A stretch of DNA of 64,000 bases from NCBI GenBank assembly GCA_900073065.1, contig FJOG01000032.1, forward strand, positions 19,611 to 83,610. Reading direction: 5' to 3'. The translations under genes and the position numbers were made by a program. Below the pieces are notes generated by a model that ran no database searches, was not told the DNA's origin, and saw nothing but the letters and a program-made list of their open reading frames with translations. This document shows positions 34,390 to 46,403 of the stretch, piece after piece (position 1 is the first letter of the stretch; each line of letters begins with the position of its first letter). The stretch comes from Phialocephala subalpina (Eukaryota; Ascomycota; Leotiomycetes; Helotiales; Mollisiaceae).

Positions 34390-35702
34390 CCATCGCATGG
34401 CCATCTCTTTCGATGAGCAGAGCTCCCCTACCCTTCTTATCATGCCTAGAGACGTTCCTCCCGCCTCTCTTATCACCTACCCAAACCGTCGGGCCAAGTG
34501 CCAAGTCATAAAGAGTGATTATTTCATCATCCTCTCACACACAGATACCGCAACTTAAACAATGAAACCCATACCGAATGAAATGCTCTCGCCAAGTGAC
34601 CTCTCAGCAATGCCACTGCCCAGCAAATATCTGGGGAAACAACTGTTTCCGAAAAAAGAAGGGGCTTATCAGGCCAAGGGACTTCAAACTCAAGTGCTCA
34701 CATGGAAGAACGCAAGAAATGTTCTACCAAGACACAAGAAACTTGTCTTGATACAGTTGATAGACGCGCGAAAAGGGATTGGAAGGAAAAGGAGGGGCAC
34801 GCATTGGCCAAGAAGCGAGCCAAGCGCCAAGCCGCGTATTTTCCAACAATCGACACTTCGACTCACCTCAAGACCACCAAGAAACGGCGAACATAGAAGG
34901 AAGACGCCCATACGTTTGAATGCTGGATGAGCAAGTGGTGTTATCAGCGGCACGATCCCCAGAAGGGGAGAGGTGTGCGAGAGAGACTTAGATGCGGAAG
35001 AGCTGCCAACGCGTCGCGTGCCCTGTTGGGAAAGGACGAGGATCGCGATAAGAAAGCAGCTTCGAGCATTCGGGATAGAGGTTATGCCGAAGGAACCCTT
35101 CCATAACCTCTTGTCATCGTTCTTGGGTGTTCATTCTGTCGATGATGGGGTGTTGGTGCGAAGGTATTGGACGAGCACAAGCCAAGACATCACGAGGAAA
35201 TCCTCAAGTCCGAGGATCACGTGTGGAGCACCTTCCATTTCTGTTTTCTGCTTTAGTTTTACTGCTAATTTTGTTCTTCATTTCATTTTCGTCTTCTCAA
35301 GAGTCTGATAAACTCTGAGAAGCTTTATTTTATGCGCATGGTCATGTGACTATGGTTCCGATACAAAATTCCAGGCTCTCACCGTTCTGTCAAACGTAGC
35401 GATCCAGCTCAAATCCCCTCTCGAGTCCATTCTGTCCTTCCAGTCGCGCTTGCCGTTGGTCGGTTGGCGTCTGTTTCTTTCGATATGTTTTTTGGTTCGT
35501 TGTTCTCATGATTCGCTTCCCCTTGCCAAGTCCGAAACAGGAAAGGCGTCCGCTTTTGTCTTGCTCTGGCATGTGATGAGAACAAACGCATCACCTTTCT
35601 TTTCGAGCTCTATTTCCTTACGATGCGGAGCAGAATGCTTTCAATCTTGTCTCGACACTTTTCTTCGACACTATCTCGCCCTTCAGCACACAAATCCCTG
35701 CC
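34390..35702. other. Divergent spacer, no gene recognised
   Basis: The spacer lies between the peptide transporter and the APH-like gene. Lys/Arg-rich short frames at 34562-34930 and mirrored frames on the other strand lack domains. A CACGTG lies near 35219. The 100 bases before 35703 are pyrimidine-rich, as in many fungal leaders. Confidence 0.5.
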
Positions 35703-36905
35703 ATGAGTCAACCTTGCGATTCTGATGGCGATTCCATCGTCAGCTCAGAAACATCGACACTCACATACGAACAAGAATCCTTCTCAACATTCCGCCTCAA
35801 AGTCATCCAACTATGCATCGACATCGGTCTAGGTACCCCATCCGAAGTCGACCGCATGACGGGCGGTGGCTTCAATCGAGTCATCGGCGTCGCACTCACA
35901 TCACCAGATGCTCAGATTTCTCGATACATAATCCGCATCCCGCGACTTCCTCTCGATGAAGTTGAAGTACAGAACATCAAAGATCAGGTTGCTGTGTTGT
36001 TATATCTGTCGAAATACTTGCCGGTGGCGGAGGTGAAGGCATATGACTGTACGTCGGAGAATGCTATTGAGTCTCAGTATGTGATTCAGCAGCGGTTGCC
36101 TGGAAAGTCCGTTGAGACTGTTTACGAAACTTTGACTCTAGAGGAGAGATTACAGCTTGCTACTTCTGTCGCGGATCTTGTGCAAAGAATCGATTCTGTT
36201 ATTCTGCCACAGTTCGGACGACTCGTCCAGAACACGCCAATGCCCGATGTCTCGCACGATGTTTCGCAATTTCCAAGAAAAGAGATAGATGTGGCGGGGT
36301 ATCGTCTAGATGTATATTCGGATATGCCAACTACCAACGAACAGAATCTAGCCTCACTACTTCGAGTGATGTGCAAGGCTCGCAGCGAAGACGATGCTGA
36401 AGATGAGGAGTTACGAAGTTTCTGGCAGAGACTGCAGAAAATGATCACAGAGATGGAGCTACTCAGCCTTCTTTCGAATATGGAAGAGCCCGCAAGACTA
36501 GGACACTGGGATTTGTCTGCACGGAATCTTCTTGTGGAGAAGGTGGAGGGCTTGTGGAAAGTCAGTGGGGTCCTTGATTGGGATGATGCCATGTCTGTTC
36601 CTGGTGTTATTAGCAGGAAACCACCGATCTGGCTATGGTCACCAGAAGTGCGAGTAGAGGAAGCTGATCTGGCACCGCCTATTGAACTCACGGGCGATCA
36701 GAGAGAGATCAAAGAGAAGTTCGACGAAGTGACTACGAGTATCCCTTCCTATCAAGATGATGCCTACCACAGTGGAAGATGGCTTAGGAGATTATGGGCT
36801 TTCGCGCTCCATGGTTTCACCTACAGCCAAGATTGGGACAGATACGGAACGCTGGTTCAGGATTGGGACGAGTACCGTCAAGGATTGAAGCACGCAGAAA
36901 TCTAG
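35703..36905 (+). CDS. Aminoglycoside-phosphotransferase-fold (APH) kinase-like protein
   Basis: One uninterrupted exon of 400 residues. A nucleotide-loop-like segment RMTGGGFNRVIGVAL (about residues 51-65) is followed by YIIRIPRLP, where the strand-3 basic residue should be. The catalytic loop is LGHWDLSARNLLVE with His268, Asp270 and Asn275, and the metal-binding aspartate lies in GVLDWDDA (Asp292). These are hallmarks of PF01636. Members of this large fungal expansion phosphorylate small molecules or are uncharacterised; the name does not mean antibiotic resistance. No signal peptide is present. The substrate is unknown and no neighbour suggests one. Confidence 0.88.
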   Translation: MSQPCDSDGDSIVSSETSTLTYEQESFSTFRLKVIQLCIDIGLGTPSEVDRMTGGGFNRVIGVALTSPDAQISRYIIRIPRLPLDEVEVQNIKDQVAVLLYLSKYLPVAEVKAYDCTSENAIESQYVIQQRLPGKSVETVYETLTLEERLQLATSVADLVQRIDSVILPQFGRLVQNTPMPDVSHDVSQFPRKEIDVAGYRLDVYSDMPTTNEQNLASLLRVMCKARSEDDAEDEELRSFWQRLQKMITEMELLSLLSNMEEPARLGHWDLSARNLLVEKVEGLWKVSGVLDWDDAMSVPGVISRKPPIWLWSPEVRVEEADLAPPIELTGDQREIKEKFDEVTTSIPSYQDDAYHSGRWLRRLWAFALHGFTYSQDWDRYGTLVQDWDEYRQGLKHAEI

Positions 36906-37060
36906 GGTACCAAAAGTCTTTCATTTAAACACTCAGGCGATCCTAAGAACCCAGCTTTGATCTTCCAGTAAGCGTTTCTCTAACATGATTCTGTATCCGA
37001 TTTATTATCCAACTCCCCGCATTTCGGTTTTGCAGTCCAACACTTCCGCCGTCCAATGCC

Positions 37061-37234
37061 TTATCTACTGCAAATTCCGCGACCCTCTGTAATCAATTGA
37101 ATTCTCTCCTTGCCGTTCGCAATGCAGACCTTTTGATGAGCCTTACAATATGTACTCTTTTTGACTGGGGGCCTTGCTGAGCGACAGCCGCCTTTCGACT
37201 TCCTCGGGCAGTGATGAGTGGTTCCTCCTGCCAT
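37061..37234 (-). CDS. Small Cys-rich protein (candidate zinc-binding)
   Basis: A 57-residue frame from the ATG at 37234 starts MAGGTTHHCPRKSKGGCRS and continues through TYCKAHQKVC, giving a His/Cys array (C-x7-C, then C-x6-C) that could bind one zinc ion. There is no signal peptide. A longer in-frame ORF begins further upstream with no coding look, so the short start is preferred. It may be a complete small gene or one exon; no extension by splicing was convincing. Confidence 0.35.
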   Translation of the reverse strand: MAGGTTHHCPRKSKGGCRSARPPVKKSTYCKAHQKVCIANGKERIQLITEGRGICSR

Positions 37235-37869
37235 GATTATGTTATTTTGGACTTCTGTTTGATACTTGCTACTTGCCACTTGATGAAATGAATTTAAATG
37301 TGCATATGGTTGATCGTAGATAGAAAGTCGGGACGTTGAGGAACCCTTTTCTCGAAGTCTGATAAAGGATGAGTTCATCTTTGAAGGCCAATGCGGCCAA
37401 ATACACGCAATGAACAAAAGGCTAATTTTCTCAAGTAATGAAATAGTTTTACCCTCTTCCAAATCAATCCGCTCCAAAGTTGAGTATCTCTTTCATGCCC
37501 GGCCAGCTCCAACCTCCGCTTCAAGGTCGGCATAGCACTCCACGCGCTCCACACCACGTGATACCCCGCCCTTTTCTCACTATGCAGGAACGAGGTCGAT
37601 CTTTGCTATCGCGAGGGTTTGAGCAGCCTTCAAAATTGCTGAATATAGATTTTATTGTCCACAAAGTCTGGCTCAGTCTACGGGCCGATCTTTATGCATC
37701 CTCTTCGTGAACTCACGTGAAGCCACCCATTCGGGCAACTCGCTCACATTTGTTGCACGTCGCACTCCAAGCCATAGATTCTCTCTTACCATCCTCCGCT
37801 AATTCCATTATTTGATTCTCTCAACATTTGCTGTTTTCACAATTTACGTTTAACGAGGATTGTGCTTAG

Positions 37870-37979
37870 CGAGATTCTTGGATAACGAGATTCTTGGATA
37901 ACGAGATTCTTGGATAACGAGATTCTTGGATAACGAGATTCTTGGATAACGAGATTCTTGGATAACGAGATTCTTTCAT
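37870..37979. repeat. 16-bp minisatellite, six full copies plus a partial one
   Basis: The unit CGAGATTCTTGGATAA recurs without change at 37870, 37886, 37902, 37918, 37934 and 37950; a seventh copy at 37966 diverges after CGAGATTCTT. It lies in non-coding DNA between the Cys-rich ORF and the 2EXR gene. Confidence 0.95.
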
Positions 37980-38539
37980 TACAAGAGTCTGTTTAATTTG
38001 GGTTCATATCTCACTCTTACTTAGTTCAAGTAGTTAGGATATGATCTTCAAGTTTAGAAATTGCCTGACTCCGAAAGCGGATGCCTTCAGAGCTGTGGTA
38101 ATTCTCGCTGGGCGAATTGGATAATGTGTCTGAGCAAAAGGATTAAAGCTGGTAAGTCCAAGCTCAACAGCAATTCTGCAGGTTCAGAAATTCAATAACG
38201 ACAAACTAAATTCAAATTTACTAGTAACAAATAAACCCCGCAAACTCACTTCGCCCTATCCCAGCCCTCCTCAAATTCCTGGTGGCAAATCATCTTCCTC
38301 CGAGTTTCGCATCAACCTGTCCTCCTCTAACCTCATCGTCTTTTCCTCTTGATCTGGTTCCTCTACTGAGAACAGAGACCAAACCACGTCTCGACTTACT
38401 TGCCCACTATAATATGGGTCATCATCCATCGTCTCAACAGCGCTCTCGACCTCCTTATCCTAATCCAAAAAATCCTTAACGTTCTCCACTAGATCTTTAT
38501 GCGCCCAATAGATCAAGAATGGATTCAAAGGAGATCTCG

Positions 38540-39316
38540 TCAACCCAAAAATCTCAATCCTTGATAGACCTCCTCACTCATCGCATCTACCCACGGCCCA
38601 TCGTACTGCTTCATGTCCTTATCATACTTAAACCCAGTCCCGGCACTCGCCCTAATCCCAAAAACAGACCCGAATTCGTTCACTGCCCTAACATACGTAA
38701 AAATATCCGCCAGCAACCTCCCGTTTCTAGCCAATGTAATCAGATTCGAGGAAGACTCGTCTCCAAAACTCCAATATCCTCGAATCCGATCAAATCTTTC
38801 TCTCTCTGCGCGTCCGAAAGACCTAATCCAATCCCACTCCCAAACCCATGACGTTCCGTACCACTTGCAAAAAAAGTCTCGTTCGAGAGCATGCATCCAC
38901 AACACGAATAACGAGTAAGGACTCATGAACACATGATCCCTCTCAGCGTTAAATCGTATAATCTGGCCTCGATTCTGATTTGAATTGTGAACAAGACGAA
39001 GTTGTACGAAATTTGGGTTTCGTTTGATGTAGAAGCGATAAGCATCTGAGGATGAGTACCAGATATCAAGGTTCAAACTAGAGGAATGTGAACGGGGAGA
39101 ACTGAGTCGGAACGTGTAGCGGACGTGTTTGCTTAGAGCGCGTGTGGTTGCGGTTGCGGACGATGCGCTGACGAATTGGGGAGCCATGGTGAAGGTGAGT
39201 GGTATGATACGGCGAGCGACGGGATGGAGGGGTTCGGAGGTTGCGAGGGCCCATATGCGTTCGCGGACATCGGAGGGGAGTTGGCTGAATCGATGAAATG
39301 AAGTAGTGAAGCCCAT
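38540..39316 (-). CDS. 2EXR-type fungal protein
   Basis: A single exon of 258 residues. The N-terminus FHRFSQLPSDVRERIWALA is the F-x2-F-x2-LP-x2-(I/V)R-x2-IW pattern of the fungal 2EXR (F-box-like) family, followed by the usual strand-rich middle (TFRLSSPRSHSSSLNLDIWY; VFMSPYSLFVLWMHALERDF). The Met at 39316 (MGFTTSFHRF) is preferred over an in-frame extension of 42 residues because the family motif normally lies close to the start. The function is not known; it probably acts in protein-protein contacts. These genes are numerous in Leotiomycetes and often vary between strains. Confidence 0.75.
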   Translation of the reverse strand: MGFTTSFHRFSQLPSDVRERIWALATSEPLHPVARRIIPLTFTMAPQFVSASSATATTRALSKHVRYTFRLSSPRSHSSSLNLDIWYSSSDAYRFYIKRNPNFVQLRLVHNSNQNRGQIIRFNAERDHVFMSPYSLFVLWMHALERDFFCKWYGTSWVWEWDWIRSFGRAERERFDRIRGYWSFGDESSSNLITLARNGRLLADIFTYVRAVNEFGSVFGIRASAGTGFKYDKDMKQYDGPWVDAMSEEVYQGLRFLG

Positions 39317-39972
39317 TTTGTTATACAACTGTAATTCCTTTTTCTCTCTACATTGAAGAGTAAGGGAACTGGATAAGAAAGCAGTACGGACTTTCAACGA
39401 CAGCTTCTCTCGAGGACAGGTCGAAATTGACTCCAATATCACTGGTCATTGAACAAAGAAGTCTGAAGTATAGCTAGATCTGAGTACAACGACTTTTGAC
39501 ATGAAATACGTCTTTGCTGATGACTGCTCGCAGCGATGATTTCCAGGATACCAAGTAGAACAAGAGAGAATAATCGCTTTAACACTTTCTTGAGACTTTC
39601 ACAAAGAGACTTATCCTTTATGGGCAAGAAGTGGAGTATTCGCAAAGGGTGTCAAGTCGACATGCAGCAAAAAGTAGCACTAGCTAATCACAATTCACGA
39701 TATATGGAAAGCAGAGTAAGAAGTGCGATCATATATATGCATACAGAGAATCATACATACATACATATCCTTTTTCTATCTTGCCCTTTCTTTTCTCCTC
39801 TCTCCTATTCACGCTCCTCTACTTCCACCCTTCAAGCCAAGCGCTCAAAAATCCAAATCAAAACCACAAGTACACCAAACCCTTGCCATGAGTATTCAAA
39901 TGCAATAACCTCCCAATGACAAGACAAAAGAAACATCGTTTCCGTCCTTCCACCCTAATTTTCTCTTTCCCC

Positions 39973-42900
39973 TTACATCATCAACGCAACGACACCAACA
40001 ACCACCGCAGCCAAAGCACCCATTCCACTTCGGACATTAGATGCAGCACCAGTGAACTGTGACGGAACAGGAGAGCTTGAGCTGGTAGCAACTCCAGCAT
40101 TCGTGCTGGTTGAGCTCGAGCTGACTTTTCCAACAACAAGACTTACGGATGGTCCAGCGGTGCCGAAAGGCTTTCCGACCGTAGCTGAACCACTTCCGGT
40201 TGGGTAAGGAGCGGTCGTCACTCCTCCTGCTGTTGAGCTCGAAGATGGGATAGCGACAACAGTGGCTGTCGATTTGACGACCTTGACGGTCACGTAGCTT
40301 GTTGTCGTGGAGCTGATGGTGGTGTGCTTCACGCTCTCGGTGCCTGACACTGGGTAGCCAGCAGCGGGTGAGGAGCTCTTTCCGCCCTTTCCTGGAAGAA
40401 CAGGAGACGAGGCAGAGGGTGTGGAAGATGGAGCAACCTTTCCAGTCTCGGTTGCGGTGACGGGGCACACGGTGGTGTAAAGTGCAATAGTCTCCGTCGT
40501 CACGCTTCCAATTCTCGCAGGGCAGTTCGTGACTGTTGGGGCACAGGAGGTGATTGTGTATACGCTCGTCGCGTAGACGGTAGATGTCGTATACGAAGTC
40601 GTCTCTCCGGACCCAGATCCTGAGGATGTTGGCTTGACAGGAGAAGAGGTAGTTGGGACACCCTTGCCAGTCTCGGTAGCGGTCACGGGGCACACGGTAG
40701 TGTAGAGTGCAATTGTCTCTGTTGTCAGGACGGTGGAGCGAGCTGGGCAGTTTGTTACGGTTGCTGCACAGCTGGTGATCGTGTGGACAGAGGTGGTGTA
40801 GACGGTTGAGGTTGCGTATTGGGTTGTTGAGGCAGAGGTCGCTGTTCCTTGGGCGGAAGAAGTAGCGGATCCGCTCAACGAGGATGAGGGTGTGCTAACA
40901 ATTCCTGATGCGGATGATGAGGAGCTTCCGGAAGAGACACTGTAGCTTGAGATTGATGTGGCGGTTCCTGAGACTGAGTAGCTGCTGGTGATTGACACGC
41001 TTCCACTGCTCGTGTGTGTCTTTCTTGTGCAAACGGACTTGCTTGAAGAAGATGAAGAGGTGGTGATCACTGAGCTGGAGTTCGTGTAGAGGCTTGATGT
41101 TGGGGTAACGATAGCGGAGCTGGAGTTAGTGTATGCTGTCGAGGTGATTGTTGGGCTGTAGATCGAGCTTGATGAGGTGGATGTCAAGGTCTCGCTGACG
41201 GAGCTGGAGCTCGAAAGGCTTGAAGTTGATGTTGAGATGACCGAGCTGCTCGAGTTGCTGTACACTGATGTGGATGAGGGGCTTGAGGTCGATGAAACGG
41301 ACGAGGAAGTCGAGCTCGTGGTTGGTGTAACCTCAGAAGATGTCGATGAAACAACACTGCTGCTTGAGGTCGAAACAACGCTCGATGAGCTCGAAATAGA
41401 GACGCTCGAGCTCGTGCTGCTCTCAATCGAGCTCGTCGAAGAAACGCCAACGCTCGAAGAGGTCGTCGACGCACTCCCAGCACAAGAATAAACATCCAAT
41501 CTATCTCCCGCACCACAAAGTTCCGTCGGCGTACCGGCACAAGTCATGCTGCAGTCAATCGGTGGGGAAATAACACTACCCTCACCAAACTCATTACCGC
41601 AATAACACTCTCCACCATACTCAACACCGAAATAGGTAAATCCGGTACAAAAGCCAGCGCAGATCTCGACAGACATCAGGGTGTAGTTGTCGTACACTGC
41701 GCCGGAGAGAGCGCGGGTTGTGGTGGCTTCGCTGTAGCAGCCCAGGTAGGTGCATGAGCCAACTGATGGGACAGTGGTGGGTGTTGGAGTGGATGTTGGT
41801 GTCTCTGAGGACGTCGATGAGACGCTTGTTGATGAGGAAATCTCAGAGCTGGAGCTGCTCGATGAGGATGTGCTTGAAACGCTAGTGGTGGAGGAGATCA
41901 CGCTGCTGGAGCTGGTGGTTGGGTAAGCACTTGTCCTGAGAACATTAGCCTTGCCCAAATAATCAGATACTAACTCCTAGACTCACGAGCTGGAAGAGCT
42001 GCTTGAAGATAAAGAGCTTGAACTTGAGGAGCTGCTGCTAGAGCTGGAAGAAGAGCTGGAAGTTGTCCTGTCATATGTTAGAATCGAGATCGTGTCGGCT
42101 TGATGGTATGGGTCTTACGAGGTCGATGAGACACTTGAGCTGGTAGAAGTCCTTTGGTGAAAACATTAGTATGAAAAACATGATGATAGGTAGGGGAGGG
42201 CTCACTTCGTTGAGCTAGAGCTGCTGCTGGAAGAGCTAGTCTTAGATGAGCTAGTTGAGCTGGTACTGGGCAAGTTTAGTGTCGTCCCATGGTCAGAAGG
42301 TTTTTGGAAAACTCACGATGACGAAGAGCTGGTTGATGAGGAGCTGCTCGTGGTGCTTGTCCTGCGAATTTCGATTAGCCAAAGATCCCCAAAAATAACC
42401 TCGAGATACTTACTTAGACGAGGTCGACGACGACGTAGTGGTGACCTTAGAGGATGTCGAGGTCGTCGATGTGCTTGTGGAAGAGGTCTTGGAGCTGGTC
42501 GAGGTAGTAGAACTGCAGACCTTGGCAGAAGAGGTGACAGTCCCGGCGAGAGCGGTGTCGTTCAAGATGCCCTTCACAGTGTTGTAGAATTGAGCATTGT
42601 TCTCCGCAACCGTAGCCTCATAAAGCATGACACCTCCAAACTGAGGATGCGAGTGATACTGGCTAACTAAAGTCTGAATAGCTGGTCCATCTATGTAATC
42701 ATTGGGCGAGAATTCCGACGCAGCCTGTCCAGCAAGGAGACCAATGTAAAGCTTCGCTCCGGCACTAGCACCTCCGTTGACTTTGGTGACCCATGAATCG
42801 TAGTTGAATCCAGATGTCTTTCCAAGGGCCTTGCTGTCGGTGTAGTTACGTGCTGTACAGCCGTTGGCGCCGTTGTTGTAGAATTGAATCCAGAGGACGT

Positions 42901-43744
42901 CGAATTGGGCGCCGGCGATGGCGGTGCTCATGTATGGCTCATCAAGGGGACATTGAGGAGCACCGGAGATGATGTAGTCCTTTGAGCATGGGTTCACAGC
43001 TTTGTGCTCTATGAACAGTTGTCGAAGTCGCTTGATGCAGGCAATGTAACCGGCTTGCTGATCTGCAGAAAATTAGCCATGTTGGGAAGAATGCGACGAC
43101 ACGTCTTACCAGGGGTCGTTTGCTCGATGTCGAAATCAAAACCATCGAAATCGATGTGTTCCGTGAGGTTTGTGTTGTAGTATCCACGATCGAGAGGTCG
43201 GACACCGGTCCATGATTCATTGTATGGTCCGTAAGCACCCCACAAGAATTCGGCCAAGTATTCTCCATCAGAAGGTCCGTTCAAGTAGTAGTTACCAACA
43301 GCACCTCCAAGCGAGAGGAGGATCTTCTTGTTGGTATTTTGCTGGCAGTAATACAAATCGCGTTGAAGGTTTGGACATTGCTCATATAAGAAGTTGTCGT
43401 TCGGGTTGTTGGTTCCATCGTAACCTGGTCCTGTGTAGTTTCCATCCCAACATTGGTTCCCGAAAGTCTCTGCCACCAAACCGTTCGCTTGCGGTGGGAA
43501 GATGTTGATGAAACCAATAGGAATGATGTCGACGTTCGTCTCGTCACAGAAGTGTGCTAAATCTAGTTGATCCGATCCGGAACCCTACACCACATCAGCA
43601 CTATCCATCCCACTCATCCCTTCCAGATCTCCATACCCAGTACATAGCCAAATTCCTCTGCGATGAAGGGTCATAAACAGCCGTAGAAAAGCGGATTAGA
43701 GAGAAGGTGGCTGCCGCCGCAGCAAAGAACTTGGTGGAAAACAT
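39973..43744 (-). CDS. GPI-anchored GH18 chitinase with Ser/Thr stalk and WSC domain
   Basis: Eight exons (43744-43637, 43584-43110, 43062-42414, 42361-42317, 42265-42206, 42151-42119, 42067-41987, 41935-39973) encode 1137 residues. The order is a signal peptide (MFSTKFFAAAAATFSLIRFS), then a hevamine-like class III chitinase domain to about residue 330 with KILLSLGG and the catalytic FDGFDFDIE (proton-donor Glu), then a Ser/Thr stalk. A WSC domain follows at about residues 545-630 (CTYLGCYSEA to DRLDVYSC, eight or more Cys). After more Ser/Thr-rich sequence come two copies of a motif with TVY(T/A)TSV(H/Y)TITSC and TETIALYTTVCPVTATETGK, and a hydrophobic GPI-type tail (GALAAVVVGVVALMM). It should be a cell-wall enzyme that trims or remodels chitin. 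Four short exons of 33 to 81 nt encode the stalk; most begin GACAA or GACTT and all introns there are phase 2. Confidence 0.9.
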
Positions 43745-46151
43745 TATGCTAGTATTAAACGACAAATATAACCTGAAAAGATTGTGGTATGGCCGAAGCC
43801 GGTAAAGAGTGTATTGACTTGATCGTCAAAGAGAGGACGCAAACAAAAGTCTGCACGGCACAACGGTCGCCGCTGGGGAGGTGTGAGGTTGGTGATATCG
43901 GTGGGGAGAGAGAGAAGGGGAAGAGAAACCGGAGAGAAGACGTGGGAGCGCCATCACTTAATGGAAGCGGTCTAGTCAGGGCAAATTGGACATCGTGGGT
44001 ACGTCTGTGCAACCGGGGATAAGCTTGTACCTGGATAAGGTGGTAACGGTGGCTCTAAACAGACAGCAGCGCGGTTGAGAAACGTGCTGTGGGTAGGGAT
44101 GGGCTGTGGTGGCTAGACCGGCGAGAGGCCGCGGTGGGCTCGATAGGCTTCGTTTAAGGCCGAGGGCGTGATGGCGGTCGGAAGGGAAGCACCATCTTGG
44201 CACGATGGCGCTCAATTCCGGGGCCCAATTCAGGCACAGCTCGTCTCGAGATTGGCAACCCCGCCACTGTGCATAAATCTCCAGTATTTCGCTCGAATGG
44301 TCCACTCACAGCGCACAAAACTTCGCTGTGCCGTTTCTTGGGACGAGCCAAAACACCTGCACGCTGCTCAAGCGAAGCAAATATTCTATGCTTACCAGTG
44401 GCCGATAGCCCTGGTTGTAATGTCCGAATCTGGCTTCACTTGAGCACCAAAATGGAACGACGCTTGGCATGAATTGGGAAGTCGCCGGCGACAAAAAGAC
44501 CCTCGAAACAACCCTATTTCCGCTGCAGGCACATAAGATCGGTCTGATGTCAGTCCGTCATCCAACATCAGCGAATTTAGATCAAATGTCGAGATGGGGT
44601 CAGAAAAATATGTTTGGTAGAAATGGCGGCTCTGAGGAACCATTTGATGATCTGCACTCCGCCTAAATTCGTCGTTCTGCCTGCAGCTGGCAGTTGTTCT
44701 TCGATATCGAGACCCAATGCTTTGGTTGACAGTTGCAAGTGATGCCATCTCGTGTTGCTGCGCCGTTCTTGTTCTTCTGATGCGGGCTGCTGGCGTGAGG
44801 CGATTGGACTTGGTGAGATTGGATGTGAAGGAAAAGGGGGAGGCGGCGACCAGCGCTTGGACGAGTGCCTGACTAGACTGTTTTTGGACGTGGGGCTGCT
44901 CCAACCAATCAGCGTGCTCTAAGTGCGGACTATTGGAACCCACTCCGAGCACTAGGAAAAAATTGGTCGAGATTGCTCACCTCTCGGCCCGTAACCGTTG
45001 AAGTGAAAAGTCTATCGCAAAGATCATCGCGATCAGCGAAGGCTATCAAGAAGCTTAATTCATCATCATCGAACAGTTACATAACATCAACAACCTCATG
45101 TTTCGTGAGAATTTTGACATGAGAGTGAGATGTTGTTCAAAAAACGAGTTTCAATGAATTTCTCGCGCGCATCAGGGGCTTCGGCGGGGATCGATCCTTC
45201 CGTTCAATGCGTCGGCCGCAACGGGATTGGGAAGGAGTTGAGAGATGAGTGGCCAAAATTAGGAAGGCGACTATTGTGACTCTACTTGGCTCTTGCTTGG
45301 ATGAGACGTTTTCTGGAAGTTCTATCGTGATATCGTTTCCTCGGTTTTTGGAAATACTTGGATTGAGTTAACGGATTCTGCTTGAGCGAGTTATTCTCAT
45401 ATCATCTCCGAAATGCTGATGACTGGCACTGTGCAAGGACATGCCGAGATGGGGCGAGTGTCTGGTCTCATTGCCGCGCAGATTCGAAAAACTGATCGTC
45501 ACATTTTCAGTTGCTCAAAGGAATGAACTGGGGCTGAGTTTCGATCCAAGAGCTCCATCTCGAGATCGAAGATTCTCCTCTTCCCCCTGATCTCCTTTGA
45601 CCCGTTTCGAGTGAAAGATAGGTTGCTTGAGACGTGGCAGCAAAATGGTAAATGGCAACAAAACTTCTCACCCCTCGCAGAGCGGGACAAGCGGGGTAGA
45701 AGGTGGGCTGTATTCTGAGCCTAGTATTCGCTGCGGGGACGTCCTGCCATACGAACTTCGTTCTGTCAGTACCAAAGACCTGCCATGATACTTGTGAATA
45801 TTCTGCGAAGCTGGCCATCCAGTGGTGACAGCCACATCGTATTTATATACAGAATAGAATGCTTGCGATACGAAAGGAAGCGAAGTCGTATTTCGTTGAC
45901 TTTCAAACACGTCTCAAGTGCAATTATGAAGAGTGAATAGACTAGCATCCCGTTAAGTTCCAGCGAAAAGCCGCTGCCCGTAGCCTCCTCCTGGGGAAGG
46001 CACCAAGTCTCAACTTCCTCCCAAAGCAGATCAACCAAAGCTTGCCGCTCTAAGAAACGTTTGTCGACCGCTTGCGACAATTATAAAATACGTCTATTCG
46101 TGCAGTCCCTTCTCTCTCATCAAATATCCGGAACGTTCAACCGCCTTCGCT
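43745..46151. other. Gene-poor spacer upstream of the chitinase
   Basis: Open frames at 44392-44952 and 45766-46080 (minus) lack motifs, and the second has no ATG-based start. The first 250 bases are the chitinase promoter. No RNA gene was noticed. The region runs into the assembly gap. Confidence 0.5.
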
Positions 46152-46303
46152 NNNNNNNNNNNNNNNNNNNNNNNNNNNNNNNNNNNNNNNNNNNNNNNNN
46201 NNNNNNNNNNNNNNNNNNNNNNNNNNNNNNNNNNNNNNNNNNNNNNNNNNNNNNNNNNNNNNNNNNNNNNNNNNNNNNNNNNNNNNNNNNNNNNNNNNNN
46301 NNN
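46152..46303. other. Assembly gap (152 N)
   Basis: An unbroken run of N marks unresolved sequence. Anything spanning it cannot be judged. Confidence 1.
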
Positions 46304-46403
46304 AAACAATGACTTGGGTCTGGTCGAATACGTCACATTCCCGCCCGCTTCTTCGAGTCGGTCTGCTTTGTCGTGCGGCTGACTTCCGCTGGTTCCTTCT
46401 AGA

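Noticed and set aside
35703..36905. Calling the APH-fold gene an antibiotic-resistance gene
   Set aside because: The fold is widespread in fungi with unrelated or unknown substrates, and nothing nearby points to resistance.
40037..40693. 218-codon minus-strand ORF inside the chitinase tail
   Set aside because: Shadow frame of the Ser/Thr-rich exon; composition is dictated by the real frame.
44392..44952. 186-codon minus-strand ORF
   Set aside because: No motif, no conserved-looking segment, overlaps equal-length frames on the other strand.
45766..46080. Protein-like stretch LWEEVETWCLPQEEATGSGF near the gap
   Set aside because: Looks somewhat coding, but has no ATG-based start, stops just upstream and no join to other exons; the N gap prevents a decision.
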